Source: CAVQFB01 sp963711675
GTDB lineage: Bacteria; Acidobacteriota; Terriglobia; Terriglobales; Acidobacteriaceae
Direction of reading: 5' to 3'
Length of the DNA stretch: 64,000 bases
Assembly (NCBI GenBank): GCA_963711675.1
Contig: CAVQFB010000005.1
Span: 124,001 to 188,000, forward strand
Below are positions 8,789 through 18,936 of the stretch, piece by piece; within the stretch, counting starts at the first letter, position 1, and each line of letters begins with the position of its first letter. Both the position numbers and the translations under genes were made by a program. The notes below the pieces were generated by a model. That model was not told where the DNA came from. It ran no database searches and saw only the letters and a list, made by a program, of their open reading frames with translations.

Positions 8789-9883
8789 CTAGCGGATGCC
8801 CATCTGCGAAGCGGCTGATTCCTTCTCTTCGTTCAGCTTGTCGAGAATACCTACGGCCACGTCGATCATCTCCTGATCGACCTTGCGATTGCTGGCAATC
8901 GCCTCCGCCAAAGGAATCGAGATGATCCTGTTGCCGCGCAGCGCAGCCATCATGCCGAATTCGCCGCGATGCACCATGTCGATGGCGCCCAGGCCGTAGC
9001 GCGTCGCCAACATGCGGTCGAACGCGCTTGGAGAACCTCCACGCTGAATATGCCCCAGCACCACCGAGCGGGTCTCGAACCCGGTACGCTTTTCGATCTC
9101 CCGCGCCAGCACGTTTCCAATACCCCCCAGCCGCAGGTGGCCAAATTCGTCCTTGCCGATATCCTGCACAATCGGTGCCCCATCGTGCAGTTCCACGTCA
9201 CCGGCAAACTTCGCGCCCTCGGCTGCCACCACAATGCTGAAATACCGGCCGCGAGCATGCCGCTGCTTGATCAACTCCGCGACTTTGTCGATGTCGAAGG
9301 GGCGTTCCGGAATCAGAATGACATCAGCGCCCCCAGCAACACCGCTGTACAAGGCGATCCAGCCCGAGTCCCGGCCCATCACTTCCACCACGATGACGCG
9401 ATTGTGCGCTTCCGCCGTCGTGTGTACGCGATCAATGGCGCTGGTTGCGACATTCACCGCAGTATCAAACCCGAACGTAAAGTCGGTGCCCGCCAGATCG
9501 TTGTCGATCGTCTTCGGCACTCCAACCACCTTTACACCCTTCTGGTGGAGCTTCTGCGCTACGGACAGCGTGTCGTCGCCACCGATGGCCACCAGAGCCT
9601 CGGCCCCGTGCTTCTTTAAAGTATCGGCACAGTGTTGCAGCCCATCGGGATGCTTGGAGGGATTGGTGCGCGAGGTCCGGAGAATCGTGCCGCCGCGAGG
9701 AAGAATGCCGCCCACGCTAGAAAGATCAAGCGGCATGGTCTTGTCTTCCAGCAATCCGCGCCAGCCCTCCATGAATCCGACGAACTCGTCCTCATAGTGA
9801 AAAACGCCCTTGCGCACCACCGCGCGAATTACTGCGTTGAGCCCCGGGCAATCGCCTCCACCTGTTAGCAAACCGATTTTCAT
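8789..9883 (-). CDS. pfkA: 6-phosphofructokinase, predicted pyrophosphate-dependent
   Basis: A 364-residue phosphofructokinase, the committed step of glycolysis (fructose 6-phosphate to fructose 1,6-bisphosphate). Motifs: GLLTGGGDCPGLNAVIRA at the N-terminus, GGDD at 101-104 and PKTIDND at 123-129 with catalytic Asp127. ATP enzymes have Gly at positions 104 and 124; here they are Asp104 and Lys124. Known mutagenesis of amoebal PPi-PFK ties those two residues to pyrophosphate use, so this enzyme may be PPi-dependent and reversible, or of the mixed clade with broader donor use. ATG 9883 is chosen because the family begins MKIGLLTGGG; upstream in-frame codons are spurious. Confidence 0.93.
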   Translation of the reverse strand: MKIGLLTGGGDCPGLNAVIRAVVRKGVFHYEDEFVGFMEGWRGLLEDKTMPLDLSSVGGILPRGGTILRTSRTNPSKHPDGLQHCADTLKKHGAEALVAIGGDDTLSVAQKLHQKGVKVVGVPKTIDNDLAGTDFTFGFDTAVNVATSAIDRVHTTAEAHNRVIVVEVMGRDSGWIALYSGVAGGADVILIPERPFDIDKVAELIKQRHARGRYFSIVVAAEGAKFAGDVELHDGAPIVQDIGKDEFGHLRLGGIGNVLAREIEKRTGFETRSVVLGHIQRGGSPSAFDRMLATRYGLGAIDMVHRGEFGMMAALRGNRIISIPLAEAIASNRKVDQEMIDVAVGILDKLNEEKESAASQMGIR

Positions 9884-10110
9884 GGCCTGTTTTCCTCGCT
9901 TCGTCTGGAAAATGACTTCTCTATGATGAGTCCACTTCCAGTAGATGCACCTCGACCCTGAGACTGGTTTCGCGGTGGGCAATCGCCTGGGCGGATTATT
10001 TAATTTAACACTAAACGCCCGCCAACGATGCCACCCGTCAAAGACGCATTGCGCGTGGCCTGCTCATTCGCGCTTATTGCGATCAGTTGGGGTGGTCGCG
10101 CCGCAACATT

Positions 10111-10155
10111 CTTGTCATTCCGAACCGGCGAGCGGCAAGGGAATCCGCATTTTTT
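10111..10155. repeat. Dispersed intergenic repeat, GTCATTCC/GGAATCC type
   Basis: The stretch runs TTGTCATTCCGAACC, then GCGAGCGGCAAGGGAATCC, then GCATTTTTT. The arms CATTCC and GGAATCC make it an imperfect inverted repeat. Related versions with ATCCTGAGC and GAAGGA(C/T)CT arms occur near 5716 and 49158 in this window. Confidence 0.4.
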
Positions 10156-10386
10156 CCCCAAGCCCCCAATTCTTCAATTCCCGACTTGCACTCTCTCCGG
10201 TGATACGCGTCCTTGACGGCGCTCTTCCTCCCACGTCAGACTCCTTGTTCGACAGCTAGTCGTTAGCACTCGGATCTTTGAAAACTGAGAGGCGAAGTGT
10301 AAGGGAAGTGCTGGGAGGCGGGGCGTGCCTGTTCTCTGAGCAAAGATGATCTGGAAGAAAATATCTATTAGCTAATCTCTTTCTTT

Positions 10387-10468
10387 TCTAGATTTTGCCT
10401 TTAAAATCTTTCGAATCTAGATTTTGCGGTGTGTCGCCTGGGCCGGGCTTTTGTTTTCTAGATTTTGC
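10387..10468 (+). repeat. Three direct copies of TCTAGATTTTGC
   Basis: Exact 12-base copies lie at 10387-10398, 10416-10427 and 10457-10468. Copies two and three extend to ATTTTGCGG, and copies one and three share the flank TTTTCTAG. The spacing is 29 and 41 bases. The cluster is about 200 bases upstream of the secreted-protein gene at 10671. Confidence 0.7.
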
Positions 10469-10670
10469 GGATGCACGGGGGGAGGGGGGTACCCTCAACT
10501 CCGCACCGCGAACTTCCCCCAACCCAGCCAGGAAAAAGGCCACGCGCGACCGCAGTAGTACAATGTGCCGCCGCTCAAACGCTTGGGGCCACTGAGAGGA
10601 ACAGGTATTTCACGCCTCTGTCCCGAGTGCCGCGAGCGAATCACTCGAACATTTTCGTGTCGGAGGCCCG

Positions 10671-11234
10671 ATGAAGCACCTGCTGTGGATTGCGCTTTGC
10701 GTTGGCATGTCCTGCGCGTGTTTTGCGCAAGAGGGAAAAGTCCCGGAGGAACAGAGCAAGATGTTTTCGCCGCGCGACATGCTGTGGGGATACGCGCAGT
10801 TCGACATCGCCCCGCCGCACAACGAGCCCGACCCCAACATGTGCGCCGCCAACGCGCGCCAATACGGCGGCGCCGACGCTCCCTGCAACCTGTTTGCGCG
10901 TTATATGCTGTCGAGCTACGTGGAAGTGCATCCTTTCGCACGCACCCAACTGCGGCGGCTGATGTTCTTCGGCATGCCCAACTTCCTGTTCGGGAAGAAC
11001 GTGCCGCAGGCGTTGTACACAGGGTCGATGGACGCCATCGGCTGGGAAAGGGCATGGGGTGCGGGCATTGAGGTGGGCTACGGCTTGCAACTGCGCGTGA
11101 CCCAGCATTTCCTGTTTCAACGTCTGGGGGCTCGCGATCGAAATCTGGGCCCGGCCGACCTGGGCACGAACGGCCCGTGGGGACGGTACACCGTAATCGG
11201 AGTCAGGAAATATTTCGGAAAGCGCAGGGAATAA
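10671..11234 (+). CDS. Secreted protein of unknown function
   Basis: A 187-residue protein with a signal peptide (MKHLLWIALCVGMSC ending CFA-QE at about residue 20). The mature part is rich in aromatic residues and contains FARYMLSSYVEVHP and GIEVGYGLQLRVTQHFLF, suggesting a small beta-rich periplasmic or outer-membrane protein; the final RYTVIGVRKYFG resembles the ends of outer-membrane beta-barrels. The family is not recognised. It sits just upstream of glnE in the same direction with a 51-base gap, but no functional link is evident. Confidence 0.65.
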   Translation: MKHLLWIALCVGMSCACFAQEGKVPEEQSKMFSPRDMLWGYAQFDIAPPHNEPDPNMCAANARQYGGADAPCNLFARYMLSSYVEVHPFARTQLRRLMFFGMPNFLFGKNVPQALYTGSMDAIGWERAWGAGIEVGYGLQLRVTQHFLFQRLGARDRNLGPADLGTNGPWGRYTVIGVRKYFGKRRE

Positions 11235-11285
11235 GCAGCAGGCGACGAGTGACACCGCCGGAGTTCGCTTGGTCCTCTGCGTGCT

Positions 11286-14200
11286 ATGCTGAAATTGCGA
11301 GCTGACCTCCTTGTCCGAGAGCAGACTGCCAAATGTTCGCGGCCTACGCCGAGCGGCAGCGCATCCGCAGCCAGCCTGAACCACCCGGTCCATTCTGCGC
11401 TCGAAAAAATCCCCTTCCAAGATGTGCAGCGAGCGGCGGAGATGCTGGCAGAGATCGCGCGGCATGTCTCGCCTCAGCTAGCGACGACGATTCCGTCGCT
11501 GCTGGTCGACTCCCCTGATCCTGACTCGGCCCTCATCCAGTTCGAGCGTTTGACCGGCCAGGGCGAGGAAGTGCTGGGCCTACTCAACCAATATCATTTT
11601 CTGGCGCACTACGCGATCGTGGTCTTTGGACACAGCCGATACCTGGGCGAGACGTTGCTTCAGGACCCCGATCTCCTGCAAAGCCTGAGTGAACGGAATC
11701 TCGATCGCAGTCTCTCGCACGAGGAATTGTGTGCGAGTCTGGCGCGGTTCCGCTCGAGATCGCGCGCGACCGATGTCTCGCTCCTATTGGCGCGATTCAA
11801 GCGGCGCGAGTATGTGCGCATCATGCTGCGGGATTGCCTGAAGCTTGCGCCGCTGGCCGAGACGACGGCGGAGATTTCAGCGCTGGCGGATGTGTTGATC
11901 CAGGATGCGCTGCGAGAGGCAGAAAGTCAGCTCGATCGCCGCTACGGAACACCTCGGCACAGAGACAGCGAAGACCGACTTGTGAACACGCCTTTTGCCG
12001 TCCTTTCGTTGGGAAAGTTGGGCGGCTACGAGCTGAACTACAGCTCGGACGTGGATTTGCTGTACGTGTTCGGTGACGGGGAAGAGCCGCCTGATGCTGC
12101 CATGTCGAATCACGAGTACTTCGTTCGCCTGGCCCAGCAATTGACACAAATTCTCTCGCGAGTGACGGAAGTCGGTCCGGTCTTCCGGATTGATATGCGG
12201 TTGCGTCCGCAGGGGAGTCAGGGTGAACTGGCCGTCAGTTTGAGCCATGCCCTGCATTACTACGTCGAGGCGGCGCAGGACTGGGAGCGCCAGGCGCTGA
12301 TCAAGGCGCGGTTCTCCGCCGGAAGCCGGTCGCTGGCGCGCAGCTTCCTGCGTGGGGTCCAGCCCTACGTTTATGTCGAGTATGAGGAGGCTGGCCGGTC
12401 ACGAAGTGCGGAGTCGGGCACAGAAGGGCATGGTGGCGGCAGGCTATCGGGAAGAATCAACTTCGCGGCGACGGAGACCGCTTTGCAGTCGCGGGAAAGG
12501 ATGCACCGGCGTCGCCGGGGTTTCGCTGACCCGGATGCCGGCGAGCGGATCGATGTGAAATTCGACCGTGGCGGCATTCGGGACATCGAGTTCCTGGTGC
12601 AGTGCCTGCAGAGAGTGTACGGGGGAACGGAACCTTGGCTGCGGTCGGGAGGGACTCTGTTTTCCCTGCAGAAGCTGCACGACAAGCAGCATCTGAGCGG
12701 CAAGGAATTCCACGAACTGACGACTACCTATGAATTTCTGCGTCACGTGGAACATCGCTTGCAGTTGTGGCAAGGCCAGCAGAGGCACTACTTGCCATCT
12801 GGCGAGCCGGGGCTGGGGGCCTTGAAGAGATCGCTTACAGGCTGCTTGCGCGGCGAGGATCAGATCGACGATATCCACGGAACGCTACGTCGAAGGATGG
12901 CCGCGGTGTCGGAGATTTACAACCGGATTATTCATGCCCACCGTGCCGGAGAAGATCCGAATCTGCCCGAGGGGGAGTTCGAACTGAGAAACATGATCGA
13001 GCCGGCTGCGGACCACGCCCACCGGCAGTTGTTGGAGCGATTGGCCGCCGACTCACCCGAACTCTACGCTATCGGTCGCGGTGAGGACCTGAGCCCGCAA
13101 GCCCGGCGCAATTTGTTTCGCCTCCTTAGCTCCGCGTTAACCAGTTCTCAGCGCTACGCGGCCGTGCGCCGCCATCCGCGGGCACTGGAGAAGGCGCTTG
13201 TGCTATTCGACACGAGCGAGTACCTGAGCGAGATTTTGATCCGGCATCCGGAGGAAGTCGCAACTCTGGCGGAACTGGGGAAGACGAGTGCTCGAGTCGG
13301 CAGCGATTATCTGTTTCGGGGGATGCCGGAAGGCCGGGCGGATAACGGGTTCGGTCACGGACAAGGCTACTCCGGTGCGGTTAGTGATCCGGTGTTCGCG
13401 TACATTGCGGGGGCTTCAAATTCGTACAGTGAGAAGCTGTCGCTCCTGCGGCGGCATTATCGGCACCGCGTGTTCGCGGCAGGGGTGCGCGACATCACTG
13501 AGTTGCGGGATGTTTACGTGTCACTGGGATCGACCAGCGCCGCGGCCGAAGATGCAATCGCCACGGCATTCACGATTGCGGGCGCCCCGGAAGGTCTAGC
13601 GGTGCTGGCCCTTGGCCGGCTGGGCACGACAGAATTCGATGTGTTTTCCGACGCGGACCTCTTGTTTACTTACGAGGAGGGCCGGGACGCGGTGGCGCTG
13701 ACCAAGTCCGCCGAGAAACTCATGCAAGTGCTGTCCGCATACACGCGCGAGGGAATTGCTTTTTCTGTGGATACGCGGCTGCGTCCGCGTGGCAATGAGG
13801 GCGATCTGCTTCAGACTCCTTCCCAGTTGGAAGCATACTTTCAGCACGAGGCTCAGCCCTGGGAGGCCATGACGTACACCAAGCTCCGCCTGTTGGCCGG
13901 CGCGCAGAAGGTGGCGAAGACTACGTGGGACGCGACGGAAACGCTGTTTCGGCGCTTTGCCGGATCCTCCACATTTCTCCCGGCAGTGATCGAAATGAGG
14001 GGAAAGCTGGAGGCCGCAACATCTGGTGCAGTCAATTTCAAAACATCGGCGGGTGGAATCTACGACATTGATTTCCTCACCAGCTATCTACTGGTGAAGA
14101 ACAGCATTCACGATAAGCGAGGAACACTCCGGGAGCGCTTATGGCGGTGTGCAGCGGCAGGAGTGCTGGCCAAGCCGGACACCGGCGAACTCGACCATGC

Positions 14201-14408
14201 CGCTGAGCTGTTTCGAACTGTCGATCACGTGATTCGCCTGGTAGCGGAACGGGCGGCCAGGTGGTTACCGCAGACTAAGCACACGCGCGAAGCGACAGAG
14301 AGGCTGGTCTCCGGAATACTGGGACGCAGCTTTCCGGACGGGCTGGAATCGGAGTTGCTCAAGACCTGCCGGCATGTACGCGAAATCTATGGTCGTGTGC
14401 TGCGCTGA
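11286..14408 (+). CDS. glnE: Glutamine synthetase adenylyltransferase / adenylyl-removing enzyme
   Basis: A 1040-residue bifunctional GlnE, which adenylylates and deadenylylates glutamine synthetase under control of PII. Two nucleotidyltransferase domains are seen: the N-terminal one with LGKLGGYELNYSSDVDLLYV (about residue 240; adenylyl removal in E. coli) and the C-terminal one with LGRLGTTEFDVFSDADLLF (about 773; adenylylation). GGIRDIEFLVQCLQRVYGG follows domain 1, as expected. A Gly/Arg/Ser-rich stretch of about 25 residues (about 365-395) is extra relative to the usual family. ATG 11286 has no good ribosome-binding site, so the exact start is uncertain. A GlnB/GlnK gene is not adjacent. 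Confidence 0.93.
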   Translation: MLKLRADLLVREQTAKCSRPTPSGSASAASLNHPVHSALEKIPFQDVQRAAEMLAEIARHVSPQLATTIPSLLVDSPDPDSALIQFERLTGQGEEVLGLLNQYHFLAHYAIVVFGHSRYLGETLLQDPDLLQSLSERNLDRSLSHEELCASLARFRSRSRATDVSLLLARFKRREYVRIMLRDCLKLAPLAETTAEISALADVLIQDALREAESQLDRRYGTPRHRDSEDRLVNTPFAVLSLGKLGGYELNYSSDVDLLYVFGDGEEPPDAAMSNHEYFVRLAQQLTQILSRVTEVGPVFRIDMRLRPQGSQGELAVSLSHALHYYVEAAQDWERQALIKARFSAGSRSLARSFLRGVQPYVYVEYEEAGRSRSAESGTEGHGGGRLSGRINFAATETALQSRERMHRRRRGFADPDAGERIDVKFDRGGIRDIEFLVQCLQRVYGGTEPWLRSGGTLFSLQKLHDKQHLSGKEFHELTTTYEFLRHVEHRLQLWQGQQRHYLPSGEPGLGALKRSLTGCLRGEDQIDDIHGTLRRRMAAVSEIYNRIIHAHRAGEDPNLPEGEFELRNMIEPAADHAHRQLLERLAADSPELYAIGRGEDLSPQARRNLFRLLSSALTSSQRYAAVRRHPRALEKALVLFDTSEYLSEILIRHPEEVATLAELGKTSARVGSDYLFRGMPEGRADNGFGHGQGYSGAVSDPVFAYIAGASNSYSEKLSLLRRHYRHRVFAAGVRDITELRDVYVSLGSTSAAAEDAIATAFTIAGAPEGLAVLALGRLGTTEFDVFSDADLLFTYEEGRDAVALTKSAEKLMQVLSAYTREGIAFSVDTRLRPRGNEGDLLQTPSQLEAYFQHEAQPWEAMTYTKLRLLAGAQKVAKTTWDATETLFRRFAGSSTFLPAVIEMRGKLEAATSGAVNFKTSAGGIYDIDFLTSYLLVKNSIHDKRGTLRERLWRCAAAGVLAKPDTGELDHAAELFRTVDHVIRLVAERAARWLPQTKHTREATERLVSGILGRSFPDGLESELLKTCRHVREIYGRVLR

Positions 14409-14430
14409 AGGCGTGGGGAGGGCTGTGACT

Positions 14431-14925
14431 CTACGCGGCGACGGGAACGGACCTTCGGCTTCGCTCAACCAGCCATACGATCAGGGCGATGATCAGCCCA
14501 ACAAAAACCAGGGGGATAAGGAGAATCAGAAACACCCAGACCTTATTCTCAAAAGACGTCACGTCCCCGGCGACTGCGGCGCCGGTATCGCGGTGAAGGG
14601 AGCCTCCGAACACGGTGACATCGCCGGCAAGCCTAGAGCCGGGTTCGACGCGCACGTCGCCGAGAAAAGCTGTCGCGTCTCCGGCAACGGAAGCGCCAGT
14701 TTCCACAACGATCCGCCCGTGGAAGGCGGTGGCGTCACCGCTGACCTCACCCCGAATGTAGATCGAGCAGTTGAAGCAGGTCACGTCGCCGGTCTTCTCA
14801 CCGGATTCCACGCGAATGTCTCGGTTGAATTGAGTGCGGTCAGGCCGCGACTTCGCGAGCACATTGCCACTTAGAACTGCGATCGCTATGAAAACGCCCA
14901 GCAGAGAAGACGCCGTTCTGCACAT
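14431..14925 (-). CDS. Secreted bactofilin-like polymer-forming protein with C-terminal anchor
   Basis: A 164-residue protein with signal peptide (MCRTASSLLGVFIAIAVLSG ... VLA-KS), a right-handed beta-helix-like core, and a C-terminal membrane helix plus basic tail. The core has four roughly 18-20-residue repeats built on SGDATAFHG, AGDATAFLG, AGDVTVFGG and AGDVTSFEN, the pattern of bactofilins and polymer-forming proteins. ATG 14925 is preceded by GGGAG at 8 bases; the GTG further upstream is ignored. The topology puts the helix outside the cytoplasm, unlike classical bactofilins. The same repeat type forms the extracytoplasmic part of the anti-sigma fusion at 47350. It converges with glnE, 22 bases apart. 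Confidence 0.7.
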   Translation of the reverse strand: MCRTASSLLGVFIAIAVLSGNVLAKSRPDRTQFNRDIRVESGEKTGDVTCFNCSIYIRGEVSGDATAFHGRIVVETGASVAGDATAFLGDVRVEPGSRLAGDVTVFGGSLHRDTGAAVAGDVTSFENKVWVFLILLIPLVFVGLIIALIVWLVERSRRSVPVAA

Positions 14926-15003
14926 ATCCAGTACTCCCTTTCGCCGGCCCAGCACGCGCGTGCGGCTCTGATTATGGCAGAAATGTGGGGTGAAGGGTAA
15001 GGC

Positions 15004-15486
15004 TCAGCGCTTGGTCTTCAGCGCATAGTTATGCGCAGCGCCGAAGCCGGTCACGCTCATGTGGACGATGGAAACCCACCGTTCCATGGTGTGGTGGCGA
15101 TAGTGATGAAAAATGTAGGAGATACCGATCGAGGTGACCGAAGCAGCCGCTTCCAGAGCGGCAAACCCAGCGTCGTTTTTGACGACATCGTCGGGTATCA
15201 AGAGTTCCTCTCTTCCGCGGCGGAGCATGTTGTGCGTGGATGTGTAATCCAGGGTGCGCATAACGCCCACACCCGCGAACAACAAGAGATTCTCGCGATC
15301 CCAAAACTCATGGGTGGGAGGCAGGGCTTTCAGAGCGAATGGAGAGGCTAGCATCGTGCGACTGAAAGCGGGTAAGGCAGAGACCGCGTCGGCGGATACC
15401 GGTTCAGGCTTGGGTGGGATGGCTTGCGCGAAAGCGTGCACGAGCGTGGCCATCACCGCGAGAGCCAAAACCAGCACGGTTCTCAT
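15004..15486 (-). CDS. Hypothetical exported protein
   Basis: A protein of about 160 residues beginning MRTVLVLALAVMATLVHAFAQ, a plausible signal peptide. The rest contains FWDRENLLLFAGVGVMRTLDYTS, a helix with AALEAAASVTSIGISYIFH and a His-rich segment (HHYRHHTMERW). Similar small proteins with RxLDxxST motifs are common hypothetical genes in Acidobacteria-like genomes, but I cannot name a family. In-frame ATGs exist at 15531 and 15522; 15486 gives the cleanest signal peptide and has GGAAGG upstream at a longish spacing. Confidence 0.6.
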   Translation of the reverse strand: MRTVLVLALAVMATLVHAFAQAIPPKPEPVSADAVSALPAFSRTMLASPFALKALPPTHEFWDRENLLLFAGVGVMRTLDYTSTHNMLRRGREELLIPDDVVKNDAGFAALEAAASVTSIGISYIFHHYRHHTMERWVSIVHMSVTGFGAAHNYALKTKR

Positions 15487-15678
15487 CCGGGAAGCGGCCT
15501 TCCGCCCGAGCACACATGACATAGTAAGCATTCTAACGGTGCATGTGCATGAAACAGGTTGCAGAACCGCGTTGGCTACGTTCCCTTCGTAACGATTTCC
15601 TGTTTCTTCAGGAATTGCCGAGAACTGGCTCGTCTTGTACCAGTGGCTCGTCATTTCCCGATGTGGAGGCCAATTCTT

Positions 15679-15684
15679 TATAAT
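15679..15684 (+). promoter_or_regulatory. Likely -10 element for icd
   Basis: A perfect TATAAT lies 35 bases before the icd ATG, which would place transcription start about 28 bases upstream of the start codon. The -35 region is weak. Confidence 0.4.
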
Positions 15685-15718
15685 TGTCGCTCTTACTCAA
15701 TCAAGGCGGAGGAGTGTA

Positions 15719-17143
15719 ATGGCGGCTTCATACAACGGGATCGCGGTGCCGACGAGCGGGGCCAGGATCGGCTATGACAAGGGTCGGTACCAGGTGCCGG
15801 ACAATCCAATCGTCCCCTTCATCGAGGGCGACGGCACGGGCCGCGACATCTGGAAGGCTTCGGTTCGTGTTTTCGATGCTGCGGTGGAACGTGCCTACAA
15901 AGGAAAACGCCGGGTGGCGTGGTACGAAGTTTTCGCCGGGGAGAAGGCGATGGCGAATTTCAAAGCCTGGCTCCCGGATGACACCGTGAGCGCGATCCGA
16001 GACTTGCGCGTCGCGATCAAAGGGCCTTTGACTACACCGGTCGGCGGTGGTATTCGCTCCTTGAACGTCGCACTGAGACAGATACTGGATCTTTACGCCT
16101 GCATCCGCCCGGTGAAGTATTACAAGGGCACGCCTTCACCGGTAAAGCATCCCGAGCGAATGGATGTGGTCATCTACCGCGAGAACACCGAAGACGTGTA
16201 TGCCGGCATCGAGTGGGAGCAGGGAACTCCTGAAGCGGCGCGGCTGATCGAATTCCTCAACAAAGAAATGTTGAAGGGCGGCAAGAAGCAGGTACGGCTG
16301 GATTCCGGCGTCGGCATCAAGCCGATCTCCGTGACCGGTACGAAACGCCTTGTGCGGATGGCCATCCAGTTTGCGTTGGGGAGCGGTCGGAAATCGGTCA
16401 CGCTGGTGCACAAGGGCAATATCCAGAAATTTACGGAAGGTGCTTTCCGGAAGTGGGGCTACGAGCTGGCCACGGAGGAATTTCGCGACAAAGTTGTCAC
16501 CGAGCGCGAGAGTTGGATTCTCGACAACAAAGACAAGAATCCGAACCTTACGGTCGAGCAAAACGGAAATCTCGTCGAGCCGGGTCTGGAGTTTGCGGCG
16601 GAAGAGTTCCGCAAGTCGGTGTACGCCGAGGTCAAAGATGTCCTCGACAAGATTTATGCCAGCCACGGCAAGGGTGCGTGGAAGAAGAAGCTTATGGTGA
16701 ACGATCGCATTGCCGACTCGATCTTCCAGCAGGTGGTGACGCGGGCCGATGAGTACTCGGTACTGGCAACGCCCAATCTGAACGGCGACTACATTTCTGA
16801 CGCTTGTGCGGCGCAGGTCGGCGGGTTGGGGATTGCGCCCGGAGCGAACGTGGGCGATGGGTATGCCATATTCGAGGCGACGCACGGCACTGCGCCGAAG
16901 TACGCGGACAAGGATGTAATCAATCCGGGTTCCGTGATTCTCTCAGGTGTGATGATGTTCCGCTTCCTGGGCTGGGGAGAGGCTGCCGACATGATCGAGC
17001 GCGGTCTGGAGCGCACCATCGAGCAGAAGAAGGTTACTTATGACTTCGAGCGCCTGATGGAAGGCGCTACCAAGGTGAAGACCAGCGAGTTTGCCAACTT
17101 CATCATCCAGAACATGGAGTCGACCGTGCTGGCCGAGGTGTAG
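15719..17143 (+). CDS. icd: NADP-dependent isocitrate dehydrogenase
   Basis: A 474-residue homodimeric isocitrate dehydrogenase: isocitrate + NADP+ to 2-oxoglutarate + CO2 in the TCA cycle. Clear motifs: [12 protein letters not shown] near the start, the substrate and phosphorylation-site segment [34 protein letters not shown], and [13 protein letters not shown] ... [20 protein letters not shown] near the C-terminus. ATG 15719 follows GGCGGAGGAG, an excellent ribosome-binding site; the in-frame codons upstream are not used. It is followed, after 195 bases, by mdh in the same direction, so two TCA enzymes are neighbours. Confidence 0.97.
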   Translation: MAASYNGIAVPTSGARIGYDKGRYQVPDNPIVPFIEGDGTGRDIWKASVRVFDAAVERAYKGKRRVAWYEVFAGEKAMANFKAWLPDDTVSAIRDLRVAIKGPLTTPVGGGIRSLNVALRQILDLYACIRPVKYYKGTPSPVKHPERMDVVIYRENTEDVYAGIEWEQGTPEAARLIEFLNKEMLKGGKKQVRLDSGVGIKPISVTGTKRLVRMAIQFALGSGRKSVTLVHKGNIQKFTEGAFRKWGYELATEEFRDKVVTERESWILDNKDKNPNLTVEQNGNLVEPGLEFAAEEFRKSVYAEVKDVLDKIYASHGKGAWKKKLMVNDRIADSIFQQVVTRADEYSVLATPNLNGDYISDACAAQVGGLGIAPGANVGDGYAIFEATHGTAPKYADKDVINPGSVILSGVMMFRFLGWGEAADMIERGLERTIEQKKVTYDFERLMEGATKVKTSEFANFIIQNMESTVLAEV

Positions 17144-17293
17144 GCTTCTTGGCTGTTCAGGTTGGTCAGAGCTGCGGCCGTCGAGTTAGCGTTCAAGACC
17201 AAAAAGGGACGAAAGGTAGTCGTAGGGTAAGCCGGATTACGCTTTCCCTGATGCGCTCTCGCCTGGCTCGTGGTTGAATTTCTGTTCTGATAA

Positions 17294-18265
<972 letters not shown>

Positions 18266-18301
18266 GAGCGGTTCTCAGTTGTGAGTTCTCGGAAAGAAGA
18301 G

Positions 18302-18330
18302 AATCCCGCCTACGCAGGCGGGATTTTTAT
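18302..18330. terminator. Rho-independent terminator after mdh
   Basis: A 10-base perfect stem AATCCCGCCT/AGGCGGGATT with loop ACGC is followed by TTTAT on the plus strand and preceded by A-rich sequence, so it could also stop the convergent cyclophilin gene from the other side. Confidence 0.9.
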
Positions 18331-18355
18331 TTAACAAGTGCTCTCACGCCGGGAA

Positions 18356-18883
18356 CTACACCCGCTCAATTGCAACCGACTTTACCACCACGTCCTTTAC
18401 CGGCTTGTCCTGCCGCCCACGAGGAACGTTGGCAATCTTGTCGGCGATGTCCTGCCCCTCGACCACTTCGCCAAAAATCGTGTGCTTGCCGGTCAACCAG
18501 TCAGTTGGCGCTACGGTGATGAAGATCTGCGAGCCGTTAGTGTTTGGTCCGGAGTTGGCCATGGCCAGCTTTCCGGTCTTGTTGAACTTGTGAGGCGAGC
18601 CTTTGGTTTCGTCTTCGAACTGGTAACCGGGTCCACCGAAACCGGTGCCCGCCGGGTCGCCGCCCTGAATCATGAAATTCGGGATCACGCGGTGAAAAAT
18701 AGTGCCGTCGTAGAGCCGATCTTTGCCCTTCTTGTGAGTCACGGGATGCGCCCACTCACGCTTGCCCTCGGCGAGTTCCACAAAGTTGGCAACGGTCTTG
18801 GGTGCCTCTTTTTCAAACAGACGGCACACGATAGTGCCTTCGCTGGTGTTGAAGATCGCATAAGTGCCGGGTTGCCTTGCCAT
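18356..18883 (-). CDS. Cytoplasmic cyclophilin-type peptidylprolyl isomerase
   Basis: A 175-residue cyclophilin without a signal peptide, catalysing cis-trans isomerisation of Xaa-Pro bonds. The active site is visible: [18 protein letters not shown], then [18 protein letters not shown], then KHTIFGEVVEG. The gene is followed on the same strand, 53 bases upstream in coordinates, by a second, exported cyclophilin gene, giving a cytoplasmic/periplasmic pair. The shared core suggests duplication. Confidence 0.93.
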   Translation of the reverse strand: MARQPGTYAIFNTSEGTIVCRLFEKEAPKTVANFVELAEGKREWAHPVTHKKGKDRLYDGTIFHRVIPNFMIQGGDPAGTGFGGPGYQFEDETKGSPHKFNKTGKLAMANSGPNTNGSQIFITVAPTDWLTGKHTIFGEVVEGQDIADKIANVPRGRQDKPVKDVVVKSVAIERV

Positions 18884-18936
18884 GAATAGTCCTTTCCGAT
18901 GGTGCTCGTTATTAGCCGGTCGCTGCTAGTCAGCAG

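Larger units (their letters stand above)
9884..10670. other. 787-base spacer with repeats and no clear gene
   Basis: No open frame here looks coding. It holds a dispersed-repeat-like stretch at 10111-10155 and a triplicated TCTAGATTTTGC motif at 10387-10468, described separately. Both flanking genes are transcribed away from the spacer, so it should contain divergent promoters; I see no clear consensus pair. Confidence 0.5.

Noticed and set aside
12352..12558. Possible frameshift in glnE from a +1-frame open frame
   Set aside because: The reading frame on both sides keeps family motifs in the same frame; the extra stretch is an in-frame insert.
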